From NCBI RefSeq assembly GCF_029255285.1, contig NZ_JAPUVI010000043.1, positions 99,407-163,406 on the forward strand: 64,000 bases of DNA, written 5' to 3'. This DNA comes from Accumulibacter sp. Lineage in GTDB: Bacteria > Pseudomonadota > Gammaproteobacteria > Burkholderiales > Rhodocyclaceae. Of this stretch, positions 30,644 to 39,701 are shown piece by piece; within the stretch, counting starts at the first letter, position 1, and each line of letters begins with the position of its first letter. Position numbers and translations under genes: made by a program. The notes beneath the pieces are model-generated. The model saw nothing but the letters and a program-made list of their open reading frames with translations. It did no database searches and was not told where the DNA came from.

Positions 30644-31720
30644 GTGGAAAACCAAAATCCGAACGAGCAACTGGGCGGCGTCGTCAACGCTTGGGCTGAT
30701 ATGCAGAAGCGCATGTGGAGCGACTGGTCCGCGCTACTGCAGAATCTCCCGGGCGGCAATGACGGTCCTGTCGAGACAGTCAAGAAGAGCGTTGAAGCGG
30801 CCAGCCAGGGCGCCAACGAAGCGGCGCGCATGCTGATGGACCGCATGAACGGTAGCCAGGCGGCAATGAACCGCGTCATGGACTTCTTTTTCAAGTCGAT
30901 GAAGATCGTTGCGCCAAAGCTTGAGGCCAGCAAGGACTGGCGTCCCGACCTTAAGGGTTTCGCTGAGCAGTGGGCGAAGGAATCGACCGCCATGCTCGAG
31001 CGCAGTTTTGGCATGGCTCCTCACCTTGGTAGTCTGAGCGGGACGCTGAGCAAGGAATTGCCCGAAGCCATGGGGCCTTGGCTGACGTTCCTGATGCAGG
31101 CCGCTTCGTCGGGTCATGTCGGCGAGGCCATGCTTGGTGGTACCGCCGGGCTCAATCGGTTGCTGTCGATGGAAGGGGATACGAGTGCGCTGGCAGGCGT
31201 CGGCCAGATTCCGCTTTTTGGTGCGTCGCGTGAAAAGAACGCCAAGTTGCTACGCTTGGTCGACTCGGTGGTCGATCTGCGCAAGAACAGCCTGGCGTTT
31301 CATACGGCATTCTCCGATGCTCTGGCGAAAGCCGTCGAAGCGACCGTTGAAGAACTCGGCAAGGTGGCTGCCAAGGGTGAAAAGATTACGGCTGTGCGTC
31401 AGCTGATGAGCCTCTGGTATCGTACAGCCGACAAGTCGTTGCTGGTGACCTTCAATACGCAGGACTTCCTCGACAAGCAGAACGCATTCACCAGAGCTCA
31501 ACAGCAATTCAAGCTCGCACAACGTGCCGTCGTAGAGGACATTTTCCGTGGCTTGGATATGCCGACGCGCAGCGAATTGGACGAGACCTATATGGTCATC
31601 CACGAATTAAAGAAAGAGGTCCGTGCTCTCCGGAAGCAGATGCACTCGGTAGAAGCGGCTCCGGCGAAGCCTAGCGCTGCACCTCGTAAGGCCGCGCCGG
31701 TGCGTGCCAAGAGCGAATGA
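30644..31720 (+). CDS. phaE: Class III PHA synthase subunit PhaE
   Basis: A 358-residue PhaE-type subunit, which partners class III PhaC. It is mostly helical, with a Trp-rich start (AWADMQKRMWSDWSALL), a predicted coiled C-terminal part (TYMVIHELKKEVRALRKQM) and an Ala/Pro/Lys tail. GTG 30644 is chosen because AAAGGAG (30628-30634) lies 9 bases upstream. PhaE has no catalytic residues and is needed for PhaC dimer activity. The class III phaC begins 65 bases later. Confidence 0.9.
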   Translation: MENQNPNEQLGGVVNAWADMQKRMWSDWSALLQNLPGGNDGPVETVKKSVEAASQGANEAARMLMDRMNGSQAAMNRVMDFFFKSMKIVAPKLEASKDWRPDLKGFAEQWAKESTAMLERSFGMAPHLGSLSGTLSKELPEAMGPWLTFLMQAASSGHVGEAMLGGTAGLNRLLSMEGDTSALAGVGQIPLFGASREKNAKLLRLVDSVVDLRKNSLAFHTAFSDALAKAVEATVEELGKVAAKGEKITAVRQLMSLWYRTADKSLLVTFNTQDFLDKQNAFTRAQQQFKLAQRAVVEDIFRGLDMPTRSELDETYMVIHELKKEVRALRKQMHSVEAAPAKPSAAPRKAAPVRAKSE

Positions 31721-31784
31721 GCCGAGAAGCCTGAAACTGTTGATCCGGCTGATAAGCTAATAGACCTTTAGGAGGGTGCTACGC

Positions 31785-32891
31785 ATGTTTTCTTTTCCAA
31801 TCCAGATTCTTCCCGCTGACCTTGCGGCTGAAACCGCTGCCCTAAACGAGAAGCTTGCCAAAGGCATCAGCAATCTCACCAACCTGACCGACGACGACAT
31901 CGATATCGGCAGTACGCCGAAGGACATCGTGTTCGAGCAGGACGGCATCAAGGTTTACCATTATCACGCGGTGGTCGAGCCGTCGAAGATCATGAAGACG
32001 CCGCTACTCATCGTGCCGCCGCTAATCAATGGCTACGAAGTGGCCGATCTGCAACCGGATCGGTCAGTGGTCCGGAATCTGCTGAACGAGGGCATCGACG
32101 TTTACCTGAACGACTGGGGTTACCCGCGTCAGGTGGACAAGTACCGGAACATGGACGATTACATCAACGGTTACTTTGACGAGACAGTCGATTTCATTCG
32201 TAAGCAGCACGGTGTTGACAAGATTGCCCTGTTCGGCATTTGTCAGGGAGGCGCCATGTCGACTACCTACGCGACGCTCAATCCAGACAAGATTAGCCAC
32301 CTCGTTCTCACTGTGTCGCCGATTGATTTCGATGCCTATCGTGCGAACCACAAGCCGCACGAAGGTTTGATGTTCACCATGGGGGCCGATGCCGACGTCG
32401 AGAAAATGGTCGCGGTGCACGGCAATGTTCCAGCGACGGTGCTCAACGAGTCGTTCATGATGGCTTCGCCGTTCATTCTGAATTACGGAAAGTACGCCGA
32501 CGTGATCGATATTCTTGATGATCGAGCCGCCTTGCAGAACTTCCTGCGCATGGAGAAGTGGTTGTTCGGTGGTCCAGATGCCGTTGGTCAGATGTTCAAG
32601 GAGTTCATTCGCGACTTCCTGAAAGGGAACAAGCTGGTCAAGGGGACGCTCGAGGTAGGGGGTCGGAAGGTTGACCTCAAGGAACTCAAGATGCCGATCC
32701 TCAACATTTTTGCCGAAAAGGATCACATCGTACCGCCGCCTTGCACCGTTGCTCTTGGCAAACATGTCGGCAGCAAGGACTACACCGAGTTTGCGATTGC
32801 TACCGGGCACATCGGTATCTACACCGGTGGCTTGGCGCAAAAGGTTCTTGCGCCGACTGTCGGCAAATGGCTCCGCGAACGCGGTGCCTGA
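31785..32891 (+). CDS. phaC: Class III PHA synthase catalytic subunit PhaC
   Basis: A 368-residue alpha/beta-hydrolase-fold synthase of class III size. The nucleophile is Cys153 in GICQGG, the Asp is in AEKDHIVPP and the His in ATGHIGIY. YLNDWGYP and the NGYEVADLQPDRS segment are class III features. A strong AGGAGG lies 9 bases before ATG 31785. It completes a set SDR-thiolase-MaoC-MaoC-PhaE-PhaC. The same genome region also encodes a class I synthase. Confidence 0.95.
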   Translation: MFSFPIQILPADLAAETAALNEKLAKGISNLTNLTDDDIDIGSTPKDIVFEQDGIKVYHYHAVVEPSKIMKTPLLIVPPLINGYEVADLQPDRSVVRNLLNEGIDVYLNDWGYPRQVDKYRNMDDYINGYFDETVDFIRKQHGVDKIALFGICQGGAMSTTYATLNPDKISHLVLTVSPIDFDAYRANHKPHEGLMFTMGADADVEKMVAVHGNVPATVLNESFMMASPFILNYGKYADVIDILDDRAALQNFLRMEKWLFGGPDAVGQMFKEFIRDFLKGNKLVKGTLEVGGRKVDLKELKMPILNIFAEKDHIVPPPCTVALGKHVGSKDYTEFAIATGHIGIYTGGLAQKVLAPTVGKWLRERGA

Positions 32892-32901
32892 TAGCTGACA
32901 C

Positions 32902-32945
32902 CTACGCCGCCTGGCATTCTGTGCGTGGGGTGCCAGGTAGCGTAG
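32902..32945 (+). terminator. Probable hairpin terminator after the PhaEC set
   Basis: Nested arms CTACGC/GCGTAG and CCTGGCA/TGCCAGG with a short bulge form a long stem-loop 10 bases after the phaC stop. No T-run follows, so it may be a Rho-assisted end or a stabilising hairpin. Confidence 0.45.
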
Positions 32946-33098
32946 TGGGCGCGGGGCGCGCGACACGACTCTTGCCCGGCTTGTCGCATAGAGCACGCGA
33001 TCACGAGGGCCAGGGCATATGAATCTTTGTCGGGGACCCGTGGATTGCTCAGTTGCCGGCCCGAGCGCGACAGGTAGCAAGGTTGACGTGAAGAGGGA

Positions 33099-33848
33099 TC
33101 ATGGCGCGGGTTTTCCGCCGACGCCGGTCATCGGCACAAAGCGGACCGGCAATACGCTTTCGCGCTCCAGTTTCGTACCCCGCTTTCTGAGCAGGAATAG
33201 GTGCTGAGCATCAAGGTCTCCGACCGGGATGATCATCCGGCCGTCGTCCCTGAGTTGCTCGACAAGCCGTTGCGGCACATGATCGGGCGCGCAGGTGACG
33301 ATGATCGCGTCGAAAGGAGCGGCCTCCGGCCAGCCTTGGTAGCCGTCCCCGTGGCGTACCTTGACGTTGTGGTAGCCGAGTCGGGCAAGGTCCGCCTCGG
33401 CCCGTCGAGCCAGTGGCTCGACGATTTCGATGCTGTAAACCTCACTTACCAAACCCGAAAGAATCGCCGCTTGATAGCCGGAGCCGGTACCGATTTCCAG
33501 GATGCGGTCGTCCGGTTTCGGATCCAGTTTTTCGGTCATGAACGCGACGATGTAAGGTTGGGAGATTGTCTGTGCGTAGCCGATCGGCAGTGGCCTATCC
33601 TCGTGCGCGAGATTGCGGAGGGCTGCCGGAACAAACTCGTGCCGCGGGACTGTTGCCATTGCCCGGAGCACTCCGGGGTGAGTGATCCCGCGCCAACTGG
33701 TGCGCAACTGCTCCTCCACCATCCGCTTGCGCGCGGCCAAGTAGTCAGGGTCTGCCGCGTGCAAGGGAGACATGATGGCGCAGAGCATGCCGAGTGCCAG
33801 AGTTTTCAGTACGTGGACAGCGACGCTGTCCAGTCGCTTCGGCCGCAT
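33099..33848 (-). CDS. pcm: Protein-L-isoaspartate O-methyltransferase with apparent signal peptide
   Basis: A methyltransferase of about 249 residues that repairs isoaspartyl residues with S-adenosylmethionine. Family motifs are HEFVPAALRNLAHED, the Ile-Ser-Gln-Pro segment GYAQTISQPYIVA, motif I ILEIGTGSGYQAAIL and IIVTCAPDHVP. Unlike cytosolic Pcm it begins with a hydrophobic stretch ALGMLCAIMSPLHA followed by ADPDY, which reads as a Sec signal peptide. ATG 33848 has AGGA 6 bases upstream; a TTG further upstream is possible. Export is inferred only. Confidence 0.9.
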   Translation of the reverse strand: MRPKRLDSVAVHVLKTLALGMLCAIMSPLHAADPDYLAARKRMVEEQLRTSWRGITHPGVLRAMATVPRHEFVPAALRNLAHEDRPLPIGYAQTISQPYIVAFMTEKLDPKPDDRILEIGTGSGYQAAILSGLVSEVYSIEIVEPLARRAEADLARLGYHNVKVRHGDGYQGWPEAAPFDAIIVTCAPDHVPQRLVEQLRDDGRMIIPVGDLDAQHLFLLRKRGTKLERESVLPVRFVPMTGVGGKPAP

Positions 33849-34152
33849 CGAAATCCTGAACGAACGGTAGGTGGTCAAGGTGCATGGTTTGCGGCAGTTC
33901 GATTCGCCGACTATTTATTCAGTATAGTCTGTTGCCGCGGCAAACTCCAACCCTCGGCGTCGTGCGTTGTTCAAACCTTAGGCCGTACAAGGCGCGGCCA
34001 ATACATAGATCGGCAGGAGCAGGCGATACACCGCGTTCACCGATGGTCCGCGCGCCAGCCATGGCCTTCGCTGGCCCGCATCCTGGTGCGATGGCTGCCG
34101 CCTGCCCGCCCGTTCACTCGACAAGATCGAGGCTCACCGCCAGTGGATATCC
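33849..34152. other. Divergent intergenic region between pcm and the phosphatase-like gene
   Basis: About 300 bases, no gene. An AT-rich island at 33908-33930 (CTATTTATTCAGTATAGT) contains a plausible -10 element (TATAGT on the plus strand). Nothing else is recognised. Confidence 0.4.
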
Positions 34153-34650
34153 ATGAATACTCATCCCTATGATTTTCTGCCGCTGAATGACGAAGGCGCT
34201 GGCCTGATCCTCACGCCGTGCCCGGGGACCAGCGGCGTTGCGCCGGGGGTCGTGCTCGATCAGTTGAAGGCCGCAGGAGCGGCGGCACTCGTCACTTTGA
34301 TGCCGGCGGTCGAATTGACCATCAATGCCGTGGAAGACATTGCTGAAATGTGTTCCAGACGAAATCTCCAATGGTTCCATTTCCCGATCGAGGACGCGCA
34401 GGCTCCCGGGCGAGAGTTCGTCCTGGCGTGGCAGGCGCAACGCTCAGTCGTGCATCGACTGCTCGATGAGGGCGGCAAGATTGCCATTCACTGCAAAGGC
34501 GGCTCAGGCCGGACGGGGCTGATGGCCGCCCAACTCCTGATCGAACGTGGCTGGCCGAGCAGCAAGGCCATCGCAGCCGTGAAAGCAAGGCGGCCGAACG
34601 CGTTCAGCGAGTTGGTGCAACAGCAGTACATCGCACAACTCGTAGCTTGA
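34153..34650 (+). CDS. Tyrosine/dual-specificity phosphatase-like protein
   Basis: A 165-residue protein with the cysteine-phosphatase loop HCKGGSGRTG (Cys114, Arg120), which matches CX5R. The upstream FPIEDAQAPG supplies the general-acid Asp. Similarity is to the CDKN3/KAP-like bacterial phosphatase group. It is cytoplasmic; the substrate is unknown (phosphoprotein or inositol phosphate). The gene is monocistronic and converges with the hemerythrin gene. Confidence 0.85.
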   Translation: MNTHPYDFLPLNDEGAGLILTPCPGTSGVAPGVVLDQLKAAGAAALVTLMPAVELTINAVEDIAEMCSRRNLQWFHFPIEDAQAPGREFVLAWQAQRSVVHRLLDEGGKIAIHCKGGSGRTGLMAAQLLIERGWPSSKAIAAVKARRPNAFSELVQQQYIAQLVA

Positions 34651-34701
34651 GCACCGCCCGGCGAATCGGCAGATAGGCGGTGCGCCAGGCGCAGAGTCGG
34701 C

Positions 34702-35157
34702 TCAGGCGCGAGCCGGACAGGAGGGATCGACAGCGGTGCGGCGGTCGAGGGGACGAGAGTACTTGCTCGACTTCAGCGTGGTGACAAAGAGGCGGTCTTC
34801 CTCGCTGATATGGCGTTCAAACCAATACTCCGCGTAGCGCAGGAAGGAATGCGCATCGTGCGTACCGTTGATTACCTCGCCCAGTGCCCGGTGCAGGAGG
34901 CGCAGCGTGTCCTGATGAACGCGGGCGTGGTTGGAGAACTCGAGTCTGGCCTCGTCGGCGATTCGCTCTTCAGTGGCGAAATGTTGGTCGAAGAGTTCGA
35001 GGAGCGAGTCGAACTCGTCTATGGGAACGTAGCTGCTCCCGAAACACGCAGCCTTGAGCGCCTCGATCCGGCTGAAGATTTCTTCGTGCTGGGCGTCGAT
35101 TTCGGGCAGATCGACCAGCAAAGCCTCCGGTAACAAGGCCGAAAGATAAATATCCAT
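34702..35157 (-). CDS. Bacteriohemerythrin-like protein
   Basis: A 151-residue single hemerythrin domain with the di-iron ligand pattern: His in DAQHEEIF, His/Glu in FDQHFATEER, two His in NHARVHQDTL, and His/Asp in FERHISEEDRLF. It would bind O2 reversibly, as sensor or carrier. A C-terminal tail of about 25 residues with one Cys follows the fold. The upstream region to 35246 is AT-rich and probably holds its promoter. Confidence 0.9.
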   Translation of the reverse strand: MDIYLSALLPEALLVDLPEIDAQHEEIFSRIEALKAACFGSSYVPIDEFDSLLELFDQHFATEERIADEARLEFSNHARVHQDTLRLLHRALGEVINGTHDAHSFLRYAEYWFERHISEEDRLFVTTLKSSKYSRPLDRRTAVDPSCPARA

Positions 35158-35246
35158 GGCAAGTCTCCTCCGGCAACAATCGGATTCTTTTCTTGTTTTC
35201 CGTGCAGTATAGAAAGAGAATCGCCAGAATTCCAGCGAAATCGAAT

Positions 35247-35912
35247 TTAAGTCAGTTGGCTACCACCGCGTGAGCTCCGTTGGGGAGCCGCGATCGTGGC
35301 GCTTTTCGCTCTCGGGTCCGTTCGATTTACCGAGCACAGCTCTAACGTGGAAAGGGCTCCGCGCTCTCGCAACACCTGCAGATGGTCCGGGCGTGGCTTG
35401 TCGTACTTGAGCGCGAGGCGGGCGAGGTGCCGAAGCCAGGCGTCTTCGTCCTCCCGCTCTGGGAAGTTCATTTCCCCGGCCGGGTACATGCTCCAGGCTT
35501 CCTCCCAGTAGGCCGAACAAGCCCAATCGTAGAGCGATTCGACGGTGCCGTCGGTTCCGGTCCGCAAGACGTTCGGGTTGGCTCCAGCGTCCAGCAAGAG
35601 GCGCAACATCTTGCTGTCCAAGTTCAGCACGGCGGCGAACAGCGGGCTCGAGCCATCCTGACTCGGAGCATTCGGATCGGCGCCCAGCCGCAGCATCTCT
35701 TCGATGACCTTGTACTTCGGTGCGCCCGGGTAGAATTCCAGTGCGCTGATCGCGTACTCGAGAATCGTATCGCCGAATTGGTTCGTGCCGTTGAGGTCAA
35801 ATCCCGCCGCCACCTGAGTCCGGATGGCGTCGACATCGCCAGCACACGCGCCCGACATGAATGCCTTGATCTGGCTGTTAACGTCAGCCGTATGTCGTTT
35901 GTGGTCTTGCAT
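35247..35912 (-). CDS. Ankyrin-repeat protein
   Basis: A 221-residue protein with about three ankyrin-type repeats: AGFDLNGTNQFGDTILEYAI, the segment at LGADPNAPSQDGSSPLFAAV, and AGANPNVLRTGTDG. These lie in residues 20-150. A Trp-rich acidic region follows and the Arg/Ser tail is basic. ATG 35912 is preferred because AAGGAG lies upstream. Function is unknown; ankyrin repeats mediate protein contacts. Confidence 0.8.
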   Translation of the reverse strand: MQDHKRHTADVNSQIKAFMSGACAGDVDAIRTQVAAGFDLNGTNQFGDTILEYAISALEFYPGAPKYKVIEEMLRLGADPNAPSQDGSSPLFAAVLNLDSKMLRLLLDAGANPNVLRTGTDGTVESLYDWACSAYWEEAWSMYPAGEMNFPEREDEDAWLRHLARLALKYDKPRPDHLQVLRERGALSTLELCSVNRTDPRAKSATIAAPQRSSRGGSQLT

Positions 35913-36396
35913 CGAAACTCCTTGGTTGTCGGGAGCCCATTCCGAACGCTTCGGCCTGCCCGTGCTGCCGGTCATCGTTCGCCGAAAATGCTGCTTTGCG
36001 AGCGGCGCCGAAGTCAGCCGCCCGGAATCGAATGCCAGGGTGTCGAGTTCGCCTGCTTCGGAGTTGTCTGAGCACTGTCCGCTAGCCCGGAGCGACTCCA
36101 CAGCGGCCGGAAGGCGGCATCGGCCAGAGCGACCGGATGGCCATCCGCGCCTCTGTCGACACGGGAACTGCCCTGGCTCGCAGCCTTATTGCCGATACTG
36201 CGCGGCCGTACGGCGGCACATTGGCTAGACAACGCAGCCAGCCTTCAGCCGATGTCAGAAACCGTGTAAGCGCGTGTATCGAGTTGTACCGAAGCACGTT
36301 CGACGTGTTTCGACTGCCCGGTGGGCGATCGGCGCGCCGCAGGCGGTGGTCGTGGTCTGACTGCCAGCTGAGCGGGCGTCGCCGGGGTGGCGACAG
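35913..36396. other. 480-base region without a supported gene
   Basis: Open frames here are short, Arg-rich and lack ribosome sites. It lies between two minus-strand genes and should contain the ankyrin gene promoter. No repeat or RNA was recognised. Confidence 0.35.
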
Positions 36397-36642
36397 TCAC
36401 GCGACCGACGCCAGAACGTTTCTGATGCGCTGCATGCCGGTGACCACGGTGGCCGCGAGTCTGACCGCTTCCGGATCCGTGGGTGGCCGTTGCACGCTCC
36501 ATTCGCAGAAAGAAGCCATGAGCGCTGCCCGTTCGACGGAGATCTTCGAGGAGATCAGCCCAGACTCGATCAGCGGGATCAGTGCGGCGGCGGCCCGCAG
36601 GCGATTGATTTCCGGGGTGGCCGGTGGAATCTGTCTCGACAT
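36397..36642 (-). CDS. Small hypothetical protein
   Basis: An 81-residue helical protein beginning MSRQIPPATPEINRLRAAAA. Codon use is like that of its neighbours and third positions are GC-rich, so it is probably real. It has no family likeness, signal peptide or membrane segment. An upstream in-frame ATG would add 17 residues. It lies 129 bases downstream of the redoxin gene on the same strand. Confidence 0.5.
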   Translation of the reverse strand: MSRQIPPATPEINRLRAAAALIPLIESGLISSKISVERAALMASFCEWSVQRPPTDPEAVRLAATVVTGMQRIRNVLASVA

Positions 36643-36771
36643 GCCGCCAATCTTGCCGGGTGCCAGCCGGTGTGGCGAGGACTTATGCCACACTCCCGTC
36701 TTCGCGATGCTCTCCCGGTGTCGAACGCCGGTCGTTGGGATGGAACAAGCGCGTCGATTGGCCGCTCTGCT

Positions 36772-37371
36772 TCAGTACTTGACGCTGCAACCGTAGGGTG
36801 AAGTCGACGCGATGCTCACCGGTTTGCCGGCCAGCGCTTCGTTCAGCGCAACGCGCACGTAATTGCTGGCGCCCTTGACGTCGGCCGGATTCGTAGACCG
36901 CTTGTCGTCGATGGCGCCGTTGTAGATCACTGTTCCCGCCGGGTCTATGACGACCATCTGGGGCGTCGTCTTCGCCGCGTAGGCGCGGCCCGTGGCGCTG
37001 GTGGCGTCGATCAAGGTCGCTCGCTGAGCGCTTCCCTGGGTGCGCATCCAGTTCGCCATCTCGGCGCCGGTCTTGAACTCGGGGTGATTGGCGTTGGTCG
37101 AGTTGATCGACAACCAGACGACATTGCGCTCGCTCCACTCCTTCTGCAGCGTCTGCATATTCTTGCTGACGTAGTGCTTCTGCACGAAGGGACACTCCGG
37201 ATTGGTCCATTCGAGTACGACGTACTTGCCTTTGTGGTCCGCCAAAGCGACCGGCCTGCCTGCTGTGTCGTTGATCGTGAAAGCCGGCGCCGGTGCTCCG
37301 GGAGCCTGCGCTGACGCGACGCCGCCGAATAGTGCAACAGCCGCGCCGATTGCCGCCGTACGAGTGGTCAT
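36772..37371 (-). CDS. Exported peroxiredoxin/thioredoxin-like (redoxin) protein
   Basis: A 199-residue protein with a signal peptide ending at GVASAQA and an AhpC/TSA-type fold. The catalytic Cys60 is in TNPECPFVQKHY; a second Cys195 sits in the C-terminal YGCSVKY and could resolve a disulfide. It also has TPQMVVIDPAGTVIYNGAID. ATG 37371 is chosen because GGAGAAAACG precedes it and it yields the signal peptide. The DsbD/ScsB-type reductase gene lies 43 bases upstream on the same strand, so the redoxin is a likely periplasmic client of that reductase. Confidence 0.87.
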   Translation of the reverse strand: MTTRTAAIGAAVALFGGVASAQAPGAPAPAFTINDTAGRPVALADHKGKYVVLEWTNPECPFVQKHYVSKNMQTLQKEWSERNVVWLSINSTNANHPEFKTGAEMANWMRTQGSAQRATLIDATSATGRAYAAKTTPQMVVIDPAGTVIYNGAIDDKRSTNPADVKGASNYVRVALNEALAGKPVSIASTSPYGCSVKY

Positions 37372-37414
37372 CGTTTTCTCCGCTAAATGGTCGATCGATC
37401 CCTGAGCGCTGTCG

Positions 37415-39625
37415 CTACGGTGCGGCCAGCGCGGCCAGCACCGTCTGTCGCTGCAAGACCTCGGGCAGCAGCAAGGGTTCCCGGCCCGGACGGTAAAGTA
37501 CGTACACCGGCACACCGCTGCGCCCGAGCGCGGTCAGTGCCTGCGTGATGGCCGGGTCGCGGCGCGTCCAGTCGGCGCGCAGCCGGGCCACATGCGACTG
37601 CGTGAAGGCGCTGCTGACCTCGGCGTCGTTCAGCACCAAGCGTTTGTTCACTTGGCAAGTGACGCACCAGGCGGCGGTGAAATCAACGAAGACCGTCCGC
37701 CCGGCTCCTATCAGCCCGGCGAGGCGTATCGGTGTGTACGGTTGCCATTCGCCGTTCGCCTCGCCGCCCAGCGCGGCCGTGTCGGCGCGCACAGGCGCTG
37801 GCCTCGGCTCGTCGCTGCCGGCCGTCAGCAGAGGCCAGGCGACGGCGGCGGCGGCCAGCGCGGCGCCGACCACGGTCGCCGCCCACAGCCGCGAGGCGCC
37901 GTTGTACCAGACGCGCCAGGCCCACAGCGCGAAACCGACGCCGAGCAGCGCCAGAAGCAGCCGCAAGACGCTGTCGTTGTCAGTCTGCGCCCCGAGCACC
38001 CAGACCAGCCAGATCACCGTCGCGTACAAGGGATAAGCGAGCAATTGCCTGAGGTGCTCCAGCCATGGGCCAGAGCGCGGCACGAATCGCCGCCAGCCGG
38101 GCCAGCAGACGAGCAGGACATAAGGCAGCGCCATGCCGGCACCGAGCGCGGCGAAGACCAGCAAGGTCACCCAGGCCGAAGCGGCGAGTGCGAAACCGAG
38201 CGCCGCGCCCATGAAGGGCACCGTGCACGGCGACGCGACGATGACTGCCAGGACGCCCCCGAAAAACGCGTCGAGGCCGCGCCGGCGCGTACTCGGTCCG
38301 GCCAGACGGGCCGGCACGAACTGGCCAAACTCGAAAACGCCAGAAAGATTCAGCGCCAGAACGAAGAAGAGTAAAGCGAGCGCCGTCACGACGACCGGCG
38401 ATTGGAGTTGGAAACCCCAGCCCAGTTGGTCGCCGGCGGCACGCAGCGCAAACAGCGCCAGACCGAGGGCGACAAAAGTCAGCAGCACGCCACCTGCGTA
38501 GGCGAAAGCCTCCCAGCGCCGAGTGGTCAGGCGGTCGTCGTGCGTCGCGAGCCCCAACACCTTGATCGACAGTACCGGAAAGACGCAGGGCATGAGATTG
38601 AGTAGCGCACCGCCGCCGAGCGCCGCCAGTAGGGCCAGCCAGATCGTCAGCGCGCCCTCGGCGGGCGGTGGCGAAGCGCTGCCTGGCCTGCCGGCGCGCT
38701 CCCGCGTTGCCGGCTCGCTCACCAGATCGGGTTTCGCGCCAGCGACGACGCGGCCGGCCAGCGGCAGGTCGAGTTCGGCGGCGCGCTGCTCGCCACCTAG
38801 CGTGCCGCTCGCCGTGAGCACGCCGCTGAGCCGCACCAGCGGAGCGGCGAGATCGCTGGCCACGGGCAAAACCAGCGAGTAGGCGCCGCCGGCGCGCGTC
38901 AGCGTCTGCGGTGCCGACGGCTCGATCTGCCGTTCGGCGAAAGGAAAGAAGTGCAGCGTACCGGGGTCAGGAGCGCCGACCGGCGGCGTCAGCGTCAGGG
39001 TAATCGATGCTCCCTGGGCGGTGGCGCTTGTCTGCCATCCGCTCAGCCGGCGCGGCAGCGCGCGGCGTGCCGCAGCAATCGCGGCCGCGCCGTCGGGGTC
39101 GGCCGCCGCCGTGGCGGCAATCGGTAGTGTCAGCTCGAGGTTGACCGTTTCGGGGAGGCAGGCTTCCTTGCACACGAGCCAATCGACCCGTGCCCGCAGG
39201 TTTCGTTTGCCGACTGGCGCGAGTGACGGTGCCACGGCGAGATCGACGAGGTGCAGGACCTCTCCCTCGTAACCGTGGTTGACCAGTGGGCCGGCGGGTA
39301 GCGCTTGCGGCGCCGGCCACTGGATCGGTCCGGCCGTGATTCCCGCCGGCAGTTCCCAGGCGATCGTCGTCGGCACGCCGGAATCGCCAGGGTTTAGCCA
39401 GTACACGTGCCAACCGGTCGCCAGGCGTAGCCGCAGGCCGAGCGTCAATGTCTGGCCGGGAACCAGCGCCGTACGCTCGGCGAGCAGTTCCGCCGCGACG
39501 TGCGGCGTGCGCACCGATACGGCCGCCGCGATGCTCGCCCAGGCGAGGGAAGCCACGACGATGGCCAGCCCGGCGGCTGCTCGCCCCGCGGCCGGGTTGA
39601 AAACTCGATTGAAGACGCAAAACAT
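37415..39625 (-). CDS. DsbD/ScsB-type membrane thiol:disulfide electron transporter
   Basis: A 736-residue protein with three parts. After a signal peptide comes an N-terminal periplasmic domain (about 40-320) with a CKEAC pair. The membrane core (about 335-615, eight or so helices) has the conserved cysteines in NLMPCVFPVLSIK and ASPCTVPFMG. The C-terminal thioredoxin domain has AAWCVTCQ. It carries electrons from cytoplasmic thioredoxin to periplasmic partners. The layout and the GWHVYWLNPGDSG segment fit the ScsB branch, known to serve exported peroxiredoxin-type clients, which matches the next gene. Confidence 0.92.
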   Translation of the reverse strand: MFCVFNRVFNPAAGRAAAGLAIVVASLAWASIAAAVSVRTPHVAAELLAERTALVPGQTLTLGLRLRLATGWHVYWLNPGDSGVPTTIAWELPAGITAGPIQWPAPQALPAGPLVNHGYEGEVLHLVDLAVAPSLAPVGKRNLRARVDWLVCKEACLPETVNLELTLPIAATAAADPDGAAAIAAARRALPRRLSGWQTSATAQGASITLTLTPPVGAPDPGTLHFFPFAERQIEPSAPQTLTRAGGAYSLVLPVASDLAAPLVRLSGVLTASGTLGGEQRAAELDLPLAGRVVAGAKPDLVSEPATRERAGRPGSASPPPAEGALTIWLALLAALGGGALLNLMPCVFPVLSIKVLGLATHDDRLTTRRWEAFAYAGGVLLTFVALGLALFALRAAGDQLGWGFQLQSPVVVTALALLFFVLALNLSGVFEFGQFVPARLAGPSTRRRGLDAFFGGVLAVIVASPCTVPFMGAALGFALAASAWVTLLVFAALGAGMALPYVLLVCWPGWRRFVPRSGPWLEHLRQLLAYPLYATVIWLVWVLGAQTDNDSVLRLLLALLGVGFALWAWRVWYNGASRLWAATVVGAALAAAAVAWPLLTAGSDEPRPAPVRADTAALGGEANGEWQPYTPIRLAGLIGAGRTVFVDFTAAWCVTCQVNKRLVLNDAEVSSAFTQSHVARLRADWTRRDPAITQALTALGRSGVPVYVLYRPGREPLLLPEVLQRQTVLAALAAP

Positions 39626-39701
39626 GGTGAAGCAGTATAGCGTCGACCGCCGCGCCGGCTTCCGCCCGGCAAGCTCCGCCCTCTGCCAGGCCGGCGCCCG
39701 C

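Noticed and set aside
34153-34650. Considered as an arsenate reductase or low-molecular-weight phosphatase
   Set aside because: The Cys loop is central (Cys114), not N-terminal, and the HCKGGSGRTG context fits dual-specificity phosphatases.
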